This document shows positions 36,601-45,076 of a stretch of 64,000 bases of DNA, piece after piece (position 1 is the stretch's first letter; every line of letters begins with the position of its first letter). Made by a program: the position numbers and the translations under genes. The notes beneath the pieces are model-generated. The model made no database searches and was not told where the DNA came from. It saw only the letters and a list, made by a program, of their open reading frames with translations. The DNA comes from Verrucomicrobiia bacterium (GTDB lineage: Bacteria; Verrucomicrobiota; Verrucomicrobiia; Limisphaerales; DASXHY01). The stretch covers positions 1-64,000 of the forward strand of contig DASPIL010000098.1 of NCBI GenBank assembly GCA_035629175.1. Reading direction: 5' to 3'.

Positions 36601-36662
36601 GTGGCGAGCAGGGTTTCCACCATTGCGATCCCGGCTGCCAATGCTGTAGCCGCCCGGCGCAT
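33642..36662 (-). CDS. Two-component propeller-type sensor histidine kinase
   Basis: A 1,006-residue sensor kinase. After a signal peptide (ATALAAGIAMVETLLATF), a periplasmic region contains about a dozen regulator-propeller repeats (GYLWVGTYSGLARFDG, GTLWIGHESGDVTR, NLWVGTGNNGI). A Y_Y_Y domain (HHFEFRYAGLSFVAPE) and one transmembrane helix (VIGLAIVGAASGGVWF) come next. A HisKA_3 dimerisation domain with phosphorylated His in ARDIHDDLGASLTRI and an HATPase domain (NVVKHSGAS, GNGLGNIQRRL) complete it. Architecture resembles sensors of glycan utilisation, but without a receiver or AraC output in the same chain; output goes through the adjacent LuxR regulator. The start could also be at 36773. 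Confidence 0.9.
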   Translation of the reverse strand: MRRAATALAAGIAMVETLLATFSSPAAESPHFVFRSWRAEDGLPQNKVSAIQQTRDGYLWVGTYSGLARFDGVSFTVFHDNNTPAMRNSRVTSLFEAEDGTLWIGHESGDVTRMKDGIFHAVPPPEWLAGKIHTIAADAAGDIWLLNELGFIARVRDRLVLSPLAGSVAKIVQMAALQNGGIAIDREGFLSVLQDGTVRLVEPDVVTTNSYLQGIGPSRNGDLWLLSDLRVRRWSQVTGVEDLGPAPWEGSPVHNLLETRAGLLAAGTSDKGLYLGRPGGDHQQLHRATGFPSDWVTALHEDREGNLWVGTGNNGIVLVRQGMVRTVTPPDQWQGSAVLSVTSGADGALWVGTEGAGLYHYEDDQWSNYGVTAGFDNPYVWSVGEDISGQVWAGTWFGGLLMRSGTVFRTAVPLSDAGGPLLAILPARSGGLWVGGAYGLLRHRNGKSIWYRRAGEVDLRDVNSVVEDLDGTVWFGMASGGIGQLRHGEVRLYRRQHGLSSDSIQCLHLDSDSVLWIGTSGGGLNRLKDGKFTAVGRQHGLANSVICNVQDDGRGYFWLSSHGGIMRVSKAQVNACADGITNSLDVLNLGLSDGLPTLECTGGLQPAGSRTPDGHIWFPTTKGLVTFNPEAVRINTLPPPVVFEEMLTDGETVNLTAATPIQIAPGKHHFEFRYAGLSFVAPEKVRFRCKLEGLETTWNENGTLRSIVYNYIPPGRYTFRVTACNNDGVWNDAGAQAAFEVLPFFWQTGWFRSVIGLAIVGAASGGVWFATRRRMRRKLERLERQRSVERERSRIARDIHDDLGASLTRITMLSQLSPATRNGHSDGDSTAVRNLDLIYTTARELTRAMDEIVWAVNPSHDTLDSLAAYLGKFAQDYLGVAGVRCRLDVPLQLPHLALTAEIRHNLFLAFKEALHNVVKHSGASEVRITLSLSADAFTWEVEDNGRGFNREAPATNGAGRISSGNGLGNIQRRLAETGGACELRSAPGLGTQVQLTVPIPKPANAV

Positions 36663-36912
36663 GGGCCTGGCGAGTTCACGGCGCAAAATCACGGGGTGAC
36701 TGTGCCTGTCCCGAAACCGCGAGGCAAGCACCAGCGAACGAGGTTCGCATCCTGCCATGACTGGTTCCCGCACGATATCTCACAAGGGCTGCGGTCCTTC
36801 AGGAATGCGTTCTACGGCGCGCGAGGTGTGCGGAACAATCAGCACGATGGCAAGTTCTACGGGGCGAACAATCCGTTGAAAAAGAAGGTGTGCACGACTA
36901 CTTTCGGTGCAC

Positions 36913-37821
36913 ATGGGTCTGGCAGATCGTTATTACATGCGGCAATCGTCCGGCGGCCTGAACTGGTCGGCGACAACGACGCTGCTGGTTGTGAACTGGA
37001 TTATCTTCCTGTTGCAGGTCACAGCGTTGCCGCCGCGTTGGGCCTATTACCTTTACCTGAGCCCGGAGGGATTGGCTCACGGTTTCGTCTGGCAGTTGCT
37101 CACCTTTCAGTTCCTTCACGATCCCAACAACTGGCTCCACATCATTTTCAATTCGCTGGGCCTTTTCTTTATCGGTCGCGCCGTTGAATCGATGTTGGGA
37201 ACACGGCGGTTCACCCACCTTTATCTTCTGAGCGGAATCGCGGGCGGTCTGCTTCAAATGCTGCTCGGCGTCTTCGTTCCGTCCAGGTTTGGCGGGCTGG
37301 TTGCCGGCGCGTCAGCTGGGTTGTCAGGTCTCATCGCCACCTTTGCCATGATGAACTGGTCGAACCGCTTCACGATGTTCCTGTATTTTTTTCCAGTCCC
37401 GATGACTGGCCGGATACTGCTCTGGATCAGCCTGGGTTTTGCGATTTTTGGCCTCGTCATGCCTTCTGGAAACGTGGCGCATGCGGCGCATTTGGGCGGA
37501 CTGCTGTTGGGCGTCATCTGGGTGAAGGTGGGATGGCATCTCGACTACGTGGTTCCTCCGTGGGAACGGTGGATCGCGGGGTTGTCCCGGCTGAGTCCGT
37601 GGAACCGCCGCGAGCGAAAACGGCAGCTTGTGCGCGCAGCGATCATCCGCAATCCAAACTGGACCGCCATGAAGAATATCTCGGCGGAGATCCCTGAGGA
37701 GGAGTTCATCAGCAAGGAAGTTGATCCCATCCTCGATAAAATTTCGGCCCACGGAATCCAAAGCCTGACCGATCGCGAACGCGCCATTCTGGAGCGCGCG
37801 CGCAACAAAATGGCAAAGTGA
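36913..37821 (+). CDS. Rhomboid-family intramembrane serine protease
   Basis: A 302-residue polytopic protein with about six transmembrane helices in residues 20-210. The nucleophile serine lies in GASAGLSG (about Ser134), the catalytic His in NVAHAAHLGG (about His193), and the oxyanion-side Asn in HIIFNSLGLFFIG. A soluble C-terminal tail (about 215-302) ends in helices with LTDRERAILERARNK. It cleaves transmembrane substrates within the membrane. The ATG at 36913 is preferred over GTG at 36907. The stop overlaps a GTG of the next gene as GTGA, suggesting coupling to the M48 protease. Confidence 0.92.
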   Translation: MGLADRYYMRQSSGGLNWSATTTLLVVNWIIFLLQVTALPPRWAYYLYLSPEGLAHGFVWQLLTFQFLHDPNNWLHIIFNSLGLFFIGRAVESMLGTRRFTHLYLLSGIAGGLLQMLLGVFVPSRFGGLVAGASAGLSGLIATFAMMNWSNRFTMFLYFFPVPMTGRILLWISLGFAIFGLVMPSGNVAHAAHLGGLLLGVIWVKVGWHLDYVVPPWERWIAGLSRLSPWNRRERKRQLVRAAIIRNPNWTAMKNISAEIPEEEFISKEVDPILDKISAHGIQSLTDRERAILERARNKMAK

Positions 37822-37856
37822 CGCGGGGGGCGTGCAGGTTTACACTGCCGCCGTTG

Positions 37857-39107
37857 ATGCATTCGACCACTGCCGCCGTTATTGTCATCGCGCTGATCCT
37901 GTTGCGCCTGTCCACGGAGCAATGCCTCGCCTGGCTGAATCGGCGGCACGTGCGGCGCCATGCCGATGCGGTCCCGGAATCCTTTCGCGGGTTTATAGAT
38001 TCTGCGACCTACGCGAAATCAGTTCGTTACACCCTCGCACGCAGCCGCTTTGCGCAACTGGAAGGTTTGTATGGGACCGCGGTTCTTCTGGTAATCCTGT
38101 TCAGTGGCGTGTTGCCGTGGGCGTTCCAGCTGGTTTCAACCGCCTGGGGAGAGTCGGCCTGGGCCATGGCTGCCTTCCTGTTCATTGTCGGGACTGGCCT
38201 GGCGATTCCCGACCTGCCCTTGGAATGGCTGGCGCAGTTTCGATTGGAATCGCGCTTTGGCTTCAACACGACGACGCAGGCGACCTGGTGGCTTGACCGG
38301 CTTAAAGGATTATTGCTGGCGGGGGTGCTGGGTTATCCGCTGCTTGTCCTGGTGCTAAAGATCGTGGACTGGACGGGCCCGAATTGGTGGCTTTGGGCGT
38401 GGGCGGTTATCCTCGGCTTTCAACTGGTGATGATGATCATCGCGCCCGTGCTGATCCTGCCGTTGTTTAACAGGTTCACGCCACTGCCCGAAGGAAGCCT
38501 GCGCGAGCGACTGCTAAAACTGGCGGATCGCACACGCTTTCGGGCGAAGAGCATTGAAGTGATGGATGGCAGCAAACGTTCCCGACATTCCAACGCATTC
38601 TTCACGGGCCTCGGCGGCTTCCGAAAAATTGTTTTATTCGACACTCTCATCCAGCAATTGTCGGAGCCCGAGCTCGAAGCCGTGCTGGCCCATGAGATTG
38701 GTCATTATCGCAGAAAGCATATTCCGCGGATGTTGATCGTGTCGGCCATCACGTCACTGGCCGGATTCTTCGTTGCGGGCTGGCTTGTAAGGCAGGCGTG
38801 GTTTTATCAGGCGTTCGGATTTGAGCCCGGCAACGCCGCCCCCGCGCTGCTGCTGTTTGCGCTGCTTTCCGGCGTCGTCACGTTTTGGTTTTCGCCGCTG
38901 ATGCACGCGTGGTCGCGTCGTCACGAGTATGAGGCAGATGCATTTGCGCGCGAGGCGGTGGAAGGCCCGGATGCGCTGATTGGGACATTGCGCAAGTTGA
39001 ATGAAAAGAATCTGAGCAACCTCACGCCGCATCCACTCTACAGCGGGTTCTATTATTCGCATCCAGCGTTGCTGGAACGCGAGCAGGCACTGCTTGCGAA
39101 ACCGTAA
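37857..39107 (+). CDS. M48-family membrane metalloprotease (Ste24/CAAX prenyl protease 1-like)
   Basis: A 416-residue integral-membrane zinc protease. The zinc motif HEIGH is at about residues 279-283, and the third ligand Glu lies in HEYEADAFAREAV. Ste24-type N-terminal helices and the motif FRLESRFGFN precede them. Length matches bacterial Ste24 homologues. A GTG at 37818, overlapping the rhomboid stop, is an alternative start adding 13 residues. Adjacent rhomboid and M48 genes suggest a small membrane-proteolysis operon. Confidence 0.92.
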   Translation: MHSTTAAVIVIALILLRLSTEQCLAWLNRRHVRRHADAVPESFRGFIDSATYAKSVRYTLARSRFAQLEGLYGTAVLLVILFSGVLPWAFQLVSTAWGESAWAMAAFLFIVGTGLAIPDLPLEWLAQFRLESRFGFNTTTQATWWLDRLKGLLLAGVLGYPLLVLVLKIVDWTGPNWWLWAWAVILGFQLVMMIIAPVLILPLFNRFTPLPEGSLRERLLKLADRTRFRAKSIEVMDGSKRSRHSNAFFTGLGGFRKIVLFDTLIQQLSEPELEAVLAHEIGHYRRKHIPRMLIVSAITSLAGFFVAGWLVRQAWFYQAFGFEPGNAAPALLLFALLSGVVTFWFSPLMHAWSRRHEYEADAFAREAVEGPDALIGTLRKLNEKNLSNLTPHPLYSGFYYSHPALLEREQALLAKP

Positions 39108-39252
39108 GGGACATCGCGCTGCGAACCGTGGGGGGCGGGCTGATATGCAGGGACAGCGCAAGCGCACCGTGCGATTCCGCGGGACATTTGGGAGCTGGTC
39201 CGTGTGGCGCTTGACACCTGCGGCTGAAAAATCTAGGTAGGACAGGCGCTCT

Positions 39253-40416
39253 ATGATTACTACCAAACTCCTCCCGCTGGCTTTGTGCCTTGTCGTTCCC
39301 GCCCTCGCCCCGGCAGCGACGCAGCTCACGGTTACCGCCGTCAACAAACTCCAGTTGTCCCGGCCCAGCCAGACGATCGAAGTTTCTGGACGCGATCTTA
39401 CGCCGCTCGGCACCGACCTAACACGGATTCACGTGCGCGATGCTGCAGGTGGGGAATTGTTGGTTCAGGCTGTGGATTCCGACGGCGACACGTACCGCAC
39501 ACCCGACCAGCTGATCTTCCAAGCGGACTTCGCTCCCGGCGAATCTAAAACGTTCACGCTCACGCAAGGGAACAAGCACGTTTACAGCCTGCAACAGTTC
39601 AAGGCGTTTGGCCGATTCAACCGTGAACGCTTCGATGATTTCGCATGGGAAAATGACCGCATCGCGCATCGCACGTATGGAAAGGCGCTCGAAACCTGGG
39701 AGGGCGAACCGCTGTCGAGCAGCACGATCGACATTTGGTCGAAGCGCACCGGCAGGATGGTGTTGAACGATTGGTATCTCGCCGATGATTACCACACCGA
39801 TCATGGAGACGGCGCGGATTTTTATTCGGCAGGCCTGAGTCGCGGCAACGGCGGCAGCGGCCTTTGGGCGGACGAACGGCTCTGGGTTTCGCGAAACTTC
39901 GTCAACTCGCGAGTGCTCGCGAACGGCCCGATCCGCGTCCTGTTCGAACTTGTTTATGAGCCATTCAACGTGAACGGCATCAGTGTCGCGGAGGTGAAAC
40001 GCGTCTCCCTTGATGCGGGACAGCAGCTGGATCATTACGTCAGCACGTTCAAGCCGTTCACGCGTCCGAATCAGCCGGCAACGCTCACTGCGGCGGCAGG
40101 GTTGAAGAAGGTTTCCGGTGAGCAACTCGAGAACAACGCCGAGCGCGGATGGATCGTGAAATGGGAGCGCGTGGAGAAGAATGCCGGAAATCAAGGTCTC
40201 GCGGTGGTCGCAGATCCGGCATCCGTTGTTAAATCCGCAAGCGACAACCTGAATCAACTCTTGTTGCTCAAGGTGACTTCCACGAACACAGTCTCGTACT
40301 GGGCGGGTTTCTGTTGGGACCGCGCGGGCCATTTCACCACGCCCGATGCGTGGAAGAACTACGTGGAGGAATTCAGCCAGGGTCTCGCTTCCCCGATCGC
40401 GATCACTGTCAAGTAA
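39253..40416 (+). CDS. DUF4861 domain protein, secreted
   Basis: A 387-residue protein with a signal peptide (LPLALCLVVPALAPAAT). The body shows DUF4861 features: FNRERFDDFAWENDRIAHRTYG, then ADDYHTDHGDGADFYSAG and GSGLWADERLWVSRNF. DUF4861 proteins recur in polysaccharide utilisation loci, and some are beta-sandwich proteins proposed to act on uronic-acid glycans; activity here is unknown. It is preceded by a 144-base gap and converges with a kinase gene downstream. Confidence 0.88.
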   Translation: MITTKLLPLALCLVVPALAPAATQLTVTAVNKLQLSRPSQTIEVSGRDLTPLGTDLTRIHVRDAAGGELLVQAVDSDGDTYRTPDQLIFQADFAPGESKTFTLTQGNKHVYSLQQFKAFGRFNRERFDDFAWENDRIAHRTYGKALETWEGEPLSSSTIDIWSKRTGRMVLNDWYLADDYHTDHGDGADFYSAGLSRGNGGSGLWADERLWVSRNFVNSRVLANGPIRVLFELVYEPFNVNGISVAEVKRVSLDAGQQLDHYVSTFKPFTRPNQPATLTAAAGLKKVSGEQLENNAERGWIVKWERVEKNAGNQGLAVVADPASVVKSASDNLNQLLLLKVTSTNTVSYWAGFCWDRAGHFTTPDAWKNYVEEFSQGLASPIAITVK

Positions 40417-40438
40417 CCGCGATGCTCACGCGGTGTCG

Positions 40439-41737
40439 TCAGGCCTGAAGGGTGGCGCAAACCACGTTTGGCATGGGCAGATCGGACCCCGCGTGGACAG
40501 GCGCAGCGGCAGGGACTTTCACAGCGTGACTTCTGCCGTTCCTTGCAGGCGAGGCGGCTGGCCTGGGGAGGGTGCAGGTGCAGATGGTGCCGTTCTTGGC
40601 ATTCGGCTCGATATTGAAAGTCGCGCCCACGGTGTTCGCGCGGTAATTCATGATGCGAAGACCCATGCGGTTTTTCTTTCCTTCCGGCAGGGAAAAGGGA
40701 AGGCCGTCGTTCTTGATCGTCAGCACCAGTTGATCGGGAACTTGGGCCGCGGAAATCCAGACTCGCGTGGCCTTGCCGTGCTTGACCGCATTGCTGATGG
40801 CTTCCTGCGCGATCTTGTAGAACTGCATCGTGGTGTTCGCGCTTAGAGGCGGGATCTCGCCCTTGATCACCAGCGAACAGGGAATGTTGAACATCTTCTC
40901 CACATTGGCCGCGAGGCATTTCAGCACTTCCGCAAGATCATCCCCCTGAACATCGAGTGAACTGAAGCGGCGGGCCAGATTGTGCGTGTGGTGGATGATT
41001 TGATCAACGAGATCCGCGACACGTTCGGCATCCTCTGCGGCGGGATGCTTCTCTTTGGTCAATCGTTGCTGAACCGCCTGGGCGAGCAGCAGCAGCCCTG
41101 TCAGTTTCTGACCGAGATCATCATGAATGTCAAAGCCGATGCGTCGACGTTCATTTTCCGCGATTTCAAGAAGCTCGGTTTCGAGGCGGCGGCGTTCCTC
41201 AAGCAGGCTCTGCAACCGCACGTTGGCCTCCTGCAGGTCCGCAGTCCGTTGTTCAACGCGAAGTTCCAACTCATCGTGCGCGCGCCGCAGTGCCGCTTCG
41301 CATTCGCGCTGAGCCTGTCGCATTTCAGCTTCGCGCAATTCCCGCTCGACCGCTGGAACAAGCCGGGCGAGGCGATCCTTCATGATATAATCGTGCGCGC
41401 CGGATTTCATCGCCGCGACGGCGGTTTCCTCCTCGATGTGGCCTGATACAATAATGAATGGGACGTCGACACCGCGCTGTTGGAGAAGTTTCAAAGCCTC
41501 TGTGGCGCTGAACATCGGCATGGAATGATCGGCCAGAATCACGTCCCAGCGCGATTCGTCCAGGGCAGCGGTCATTTCCTCCGACGTTGCCAGGCGGCGG
41601 CATTGAACGCGAAGCCCGCCTTTGGTGAGCGCGCGCTCGAGCAGGAACGCATCGGTTTCGGAATCTTCGATCAGCAAAACCCGCAGCAAGCGGCGGGAGG
41701 TTCGGGTGCCGTTTTCCTGAATCTTCTGTGCAATCAT
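40439..41737 (-). CDS. Receiver-histidine kinase hybrid (REC-HisKA_3-HATPase)
   Basis: A 432-residue cytoplasmic protein. Residues about 18-140 form a receiver domain (LLIEDSETDAF, Asp in DVILADHSMPMF, Lys in YIMKDRLARL). A coiled coil (AHDELELRVEQRTADLQEAN) leads to a HisKA_3 domain with His in FDIHDDLGQKLTGLL and an HATPase domain (NAVKHGKAT, NRMGLRIMNYR). No transmembrane segment is present, so the receiver is probably the input, controlled by another kinase. No dedicated output regulator is adjacent. Confidence 0.9.
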   Translation of the reverse strand: MIAQKIQENGTRTSRRLLRVLLIEDSETDAFLLERALTKGGLRVQCRRLATSEEMTAALDESRWDVILADHSMPMFSATEALKLLQQRGVDVPFIIVSGHIEEETAVAAMKSGAHDYIMKDRLARLVPAVERELREAEMRQAQRECEAALRRAHDELELRVEQRTADLQEANVRLQSLLEERRRLETELLEIAENERRRIGFDIHDDLGQKLTGLLLLAQAVQQRLTKEKHPAAEDAERVADLVDQIIHHTHNLARRFSSLDVQGDDLAEVLKCLAANVEKMFNIPCSLVIKGEIPPLSANTTMQFYKIAQEAISNAVKHGKATRVWISAAQVPDQLVLTIKNDGLPFSLPEGKKNRMGLRIMNYRANTVGATFNIEPNAKNGTICTCTLPRPAASPARNGRSHAVKVPAAAPVHAGSDLPMPNVVCATLQA

Positions 41738-41951
41738 ACGTGTTACTTCGCCACAGCGGAAACTTCGACCTAAGCGCGTTTATTTCCGAATGCTAGGAGC
41801 GATTATGGTGGGGATTACCCAAGTGCGTTATGGGGTTTTGACCCAGCACCGTGAACAATGTTCAAGTGTCGGAAGAGGAAGCTCGCCCGGCGTCTGCGAC
41901 GGCAATTCAAAGAAAGCGCAGGAAAGCTCTCCACTTCTGTCGGTGTGACCC

Positions 41952-43361
41952 TCAGCGCTGAGGCCGGCTGCCCAAGGATTCCTGAACCACTTCCTGGCCG
42001 ACCGCGCGATCGAGGCGGGCGCGGGCCACGGCGTAATCGTGCAGCGCCTGGATTTGCGTCGTCCGGGCCTGCGTCAGGGAAGTTTCAGCATTCAACACGT
42101 CCAACTGCGTCGCCGATCCCGCTTCGGTGCGCGCTTTCGCGAGTCGCAGTGCTTCGTCGGCCTCTTCCTGGACCTTGGATTGCGATTCCAAGACTTCCTT
42201 TGCTTCGATGAACGTGGAATAAGCCGTACGCACCTCAAGTTCAATCCTGCGTCCCGCATCGTCGACATCCACCTGCGCGCGTTCGTGTTCGGCGCGCGCC
42301 TGAATCACCCTGCCGCGGGTTTCAAAGCCGTCAAAAATGTTCCAGTTCAATTGGGCTCCCACCACCCAGCCGTCGACCTCGCGGCTCAGATCGCTAATAT
42401 ATTGGGAGCTGCGCCATTCGTATCCTGCGAAGCCTTGGAGGCTTGGTTTGTAGCCAGACCGCGCTTGAACGATGTTTTCGCGCCGAAGCTGTTCTGCTTT
42501 GCGCAGGGAACCCAGCTCAGTGCGCCGATTCAAAGCCTGCTGGATGGCATCGGGCAAGGAAACATCATAGGGCGCGGCCTCGAGTCGATCGGTCAGTTGC
42601 AACGGGATATCCTCCCACACCTCGCGCGGCAGATTGTAACCGAGCTGGTTCACCAGGTTGTTTTTCGCGATGCGAAAAGCGTTTCGGGCGCGGATCAAGT
42701 TCGGCCGCTGGTTCGCGACTGCGACTTCGGCTCGCAGCACATTGAAGCGCGGAACTGTTCCAGCGTCGTATCGACGGCGTTGATCTTCGAGTTCGCGGGT
42801 CAGGAGGTTCACGGAAGCTTCGTTCACGACGATCTGCTGTTCGGCGACGAGAACATCGAAGTAGGCGATGCGCGTGGCGAGGAGAGTGTCAGCGACTGCG
42901 GTTTGGTATTCCAGCAGCGCCTGTTCGCGTGTGAGCCGCGCGGCCCGCAGCGCAGAACTGACGCGGCCACCTTCGTAAATCGATTGAACCAGCTGCACCC
43001 CTGCCGCCCAGTTTTGATGCGGGAACTGGGGGCTCCCGCCGACTGGAAACGGCTCGGTAAGATTGGGATCCGTGCTGACGAACGAGGAAGGGCCGCGGGA
43101 CGTGGTTGTCTGGATGCGGGGAAGCGCAATGGCGCGGGTCTGGATGACAAGGCCGTATGTGGCCTGCAGGTCGCTGCGCGCGCGGGCGATGCTGGCATTC
43201 TGGCGCAGCGTGATGTTCAAGGCCTCCAGCAGGGACAAAGGTTTTGAAAGCCACGCGGTTTCCTGCGCTGCGGGAGCGGTGTCAAAGCGCGGCGCGGCGC
43301 TTGCAATTGCGGCGCTGGCTGCAATCGAAATCAGAGCTATCACCCGAGTGAACCTTTTCAT
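41952..43361 (-). CDS. TolC-family outer-membrane efflux protein
   Basis: A 469-residue protein. The ATG at 43361 begins a signal peptide (VIALISIAASAAIASAA), so the longer frame from 43514 is not used. Two TolC/OEP repeats are visible: PLSLLEALNITLRQNASIARA with LVQSIYEGGRVSSALRAARL, and SLPDAIQQALNRRTELGS with QLNWNIFDGFETRGRVIQA. It should trimerise as an outer-membrane channel. No periplasmic adaptor or inner-membrane pump gene lies beside it, so its partner must be elsewhere. Confidence 0.92.
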   Translation of the reverse strand: MKRFTRVIALISIAASAAIASAAPRFDTAPAAQETAWLSKPLSLLEALNITLRQNASIARARSDLQATYGLVIQTRAIALPRIQTTTSRGPSSFVSTDPNLTEPFPVGGSPQFPHQNWAAGVQLVQSIYEGGRVSSALRAARLTREQALLEYQTAVADTLLATRIAYFDVLVAEQQIVVNEASVNLLTRELEDQRRRYDAGTVPRFNVLRAEVAVANQRPNLIRARNAFRIAKNNLVNQLGYNLPREVWEDIPLQLTDRLEAAPYDVSLPDAIQQALNRRTELGSLRKAEQLRRENIVQARSGYKPSLQGFAGYEWRSSQYISDLSREVDGWVVGAQLNWNIFDGFETRGRVIQARAEHERAQVDVDDAGRRIELEVRTAYSTFIEAKEVLESQSKVQEEADEALRLAKARTEAGSATQLDVLNAETSLTQARTTQIQALHDYAVARARLDRAVGQEVVQESLGSRPQR

Positions 43362-43549
43362 GAGGCGCACAATATCTTCACCGCGGCCGGAGCCGACGAG
43401 CTTTTTTATATACCGGCAGCGGACCATTCGACGCAGCAGAAACTTATGCGATTGTCTATCGTGAATATACGGGATGCGAGAATGAGCGATAATTTTTCGT
43501 TTAAGTTTGCTCACCGGAAAACCGGCGCATTACCCTTCGGCTTCGCACT

Positions 43550-43975
43550 ATGCTCAGTGGTATCAATAAGTTGTTTGGCCAGCGGCAGGCCCCCCAGGCC
43601 GCTCCGTCTGCGCCAGTCTCACCCAGTCGTTCACCCATTTCCCAAGGCAGCCGGCCAACCTACGCCAAGGTTTTTCGCTGGCGCCTCCCGGAAGGACATG
43701 CACAACCGCCGTCCGTCGTTGAAGTAGCGGGATCGTTCAACGGCTGGCAAAAGGTTTCCATGCAGCGGGATGCCAGCACCAATTCGTGGCAAACCACGAT
43801 CGACCAGATTCCAGCAAACAAGACACATCATTATATGATCCTCGTGGACGGGCAGCCGGTTCATGATCGCAATGCCGACGGTTTTGCGATGCCAGCCGGA
43901 CCTGACGAGCAGCGTTATCAGTTGATTACTGAGCGCGGCCCGCGAGTGTTCATGCTGTTCGCCCAGGCGAAATAG
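43550..43975 (+). CDS. Glycogen-recognition (CBM48/AMPK-like) domain protein
   Basis: A 141-residue protein. A proline/serine-rich linker (residues about 10-35) precedes a beta-sandwich of the isoamylase N-terminal/AMPK glycogen-binding type. The domain shows VVEVAGSFNGWQKVSMQRD, SWQTTIDQIPANKTHHYMIL and VDGQPVHDRNADGFAM. The tryptophan in FNGW is the typical sugar-stacking residue. It probably binds alpha-glucans in the cytoplasm; no catalytic domain is attached. Confidence 0.85.
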   Translation: MLSGINKLFGQRQAPQAAPSAPVSPSRSPISQGSRPTYAKVFRWRLPEGHAQPPSVVEVAGSFNGWQKVSMQRDASTNSWQTTIDQIPANKTHHYMILVDGQPVHDRNADGFAMPAGPDEQRYQLITERGPRVFMLFAQAK

Positions 43976-44120
43976 CCCGCTCCGCACGGGCGCCCACAAT
44001 CGGGGTTGCAACGTTCGCGAGCTTTCGCGAACCCCACGGCTTTTTTCGAGCGCCCATTCGAAAACAGCCGCTTGAGAAATTTCGCCCAGGCTCTAATCTC
44101 GGTTCAACTTACAAATTCCC

Positions 44121-44504
44121 ATGGCTACCAAAACGATCATCAAACCTGCCAAATCCCCCGCCGCTGTTGGTCCTTACAATCACGCCATTAAAGTCGGCGA
44201 CCTCCTGTTTTGCGCCGGCCAGATTCCCATTGACCCAAAGGACGGCAGCCTGGTTCCGGGCAGCATCCAGGTGCAAACGGAACGCGTGCTGGAGAACGTG
44301 AAGTCAATTCTCGAAGATCAAGGATTGACGTTTGCGAACGTGGTGAAGAGCACGGTTTTCATGACGAACCTGGGTGATTTCGCGGGGATGAACGAGGTAT
44401 ACGCGAAGTACTTCACGAAAGATTTTCCCGCGCGCTCCACGATTCAGGTCGCTGCGCTTCCTAAGGGCGCCAATGTGGAGATTGAAGTCGTCGCACATTT
44501 TTAA
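44121..44504 (+). CDS. ridA: RidA family enamine/imine deaminase
   Basis: A 127-residue member of the RidA/YjgF/UK114 family. Family sequence is seen in PAAVGPYNHAIKVGDLLFCA, GQIPIDPKDGSLVPG, TVFMTNLGDFAGMNEVYAKY and the near-C-terminal FPARSTIQVAALPKGANVEI, whose Arg is the carboxylate-binding residue. RidA hydrolyses reactive 2-aminoacrylate and related imines formed by PLP enzymes. Length and motifs are canonical. Confidence 0.95.
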   Translation: MATKTIIKPAKSPAAVGPYNHAIKVGDLLFCAGQIPIDPKDGSLVPGSIQVQTERVLENVKSILEDQGLTFANVVKSTVFMTNLGDFAGMNEVYAKYFTKDFPARSTIQVAALPKGANVEIEVVAHF

Positions 44505-44548
44505 CAATCAACTGGCGCGGAAACCTTGCTCCAACCGCGTTTGAATTT

Positions 44549-45076
44549 ATGAGGAAATCCTGGAAGGATAAACTGGCCGATGACAAAAACCTGCCGCGGG
44601 TCTTCCAGGTGCCGGGCGAGATGGCCAGGCGGTTCGGGGCCGGCATGATGGTGATCCCGGCGCCGCGCGAAGTGGACGCCCTCATGAAGCGAGTGCCGAA
44701 GGGACGGGTTGTGACGATCAATGAACTTCGCAGCGCCGTGGCGTCGCGTCACCAAGCGGATATGGCGTGCCCCATCACGACTGGAATTTTCTCTTGGATT
44801 GCCGCGCATGCCGCAGCTGAAGCAAGTTCTCTCGGTTCGAAACGAATCACGCCCTACTGGCGCACGTTGAAAAACGGCGGGGAGGTGAATCCAAAGTATC
44901 CCGGGGGTCTTGAAGAAGTCAGCAAACGTCTGCGTGCGGAATGCCACGAAATAGAAAAGCGCGGCAAGCGCGCGTATGTCGTCGATTTCACAAATGTCCT
45001 CGTCAGCGGAAAGCGCCTTCTGGGGGCATCCGGATCGTCACGCAAGCCAATGCCGCGGTCGGGCAAGCGCGCATGA
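44549..45076 (+). CDS. MGMT-fold protein lacking the canonical alkyl-acceptor motif
   Basis: A 175-residue protein. The central part (VPKGRVVTINELRSAVASRH to CPITTGIFSWIAAHAA) matches the DNA-binding winged-helix domain of O6-alkylguanine-DNA alkyltransferases and alkyltransferase-like proteins. The normal PCHR active site is not present; the only comparable cysteine is in CPITTG. Such proteins may flag alkylated bases for other repair systems rather than repair them directly. The stop overlaps the rmuC start as ATGA, linking it to a DNA-metabolism gene. Confidence 0.75.
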   Translation: MRKSWKDKLADDKNLPRVFQVPGEMARRFGAGMMVIPAPREVDALMKRVPKGRVVTINELRSAVASRHQADMACPITTGIFSWIAAHAAAEASSLGSKRITPYWRTLKNGGEVNPKYPGGLEEVSKRLRAECHEIEKRGKRAYVVDFTNVLVSGKRLLGASGSSRKPMPRSGKRA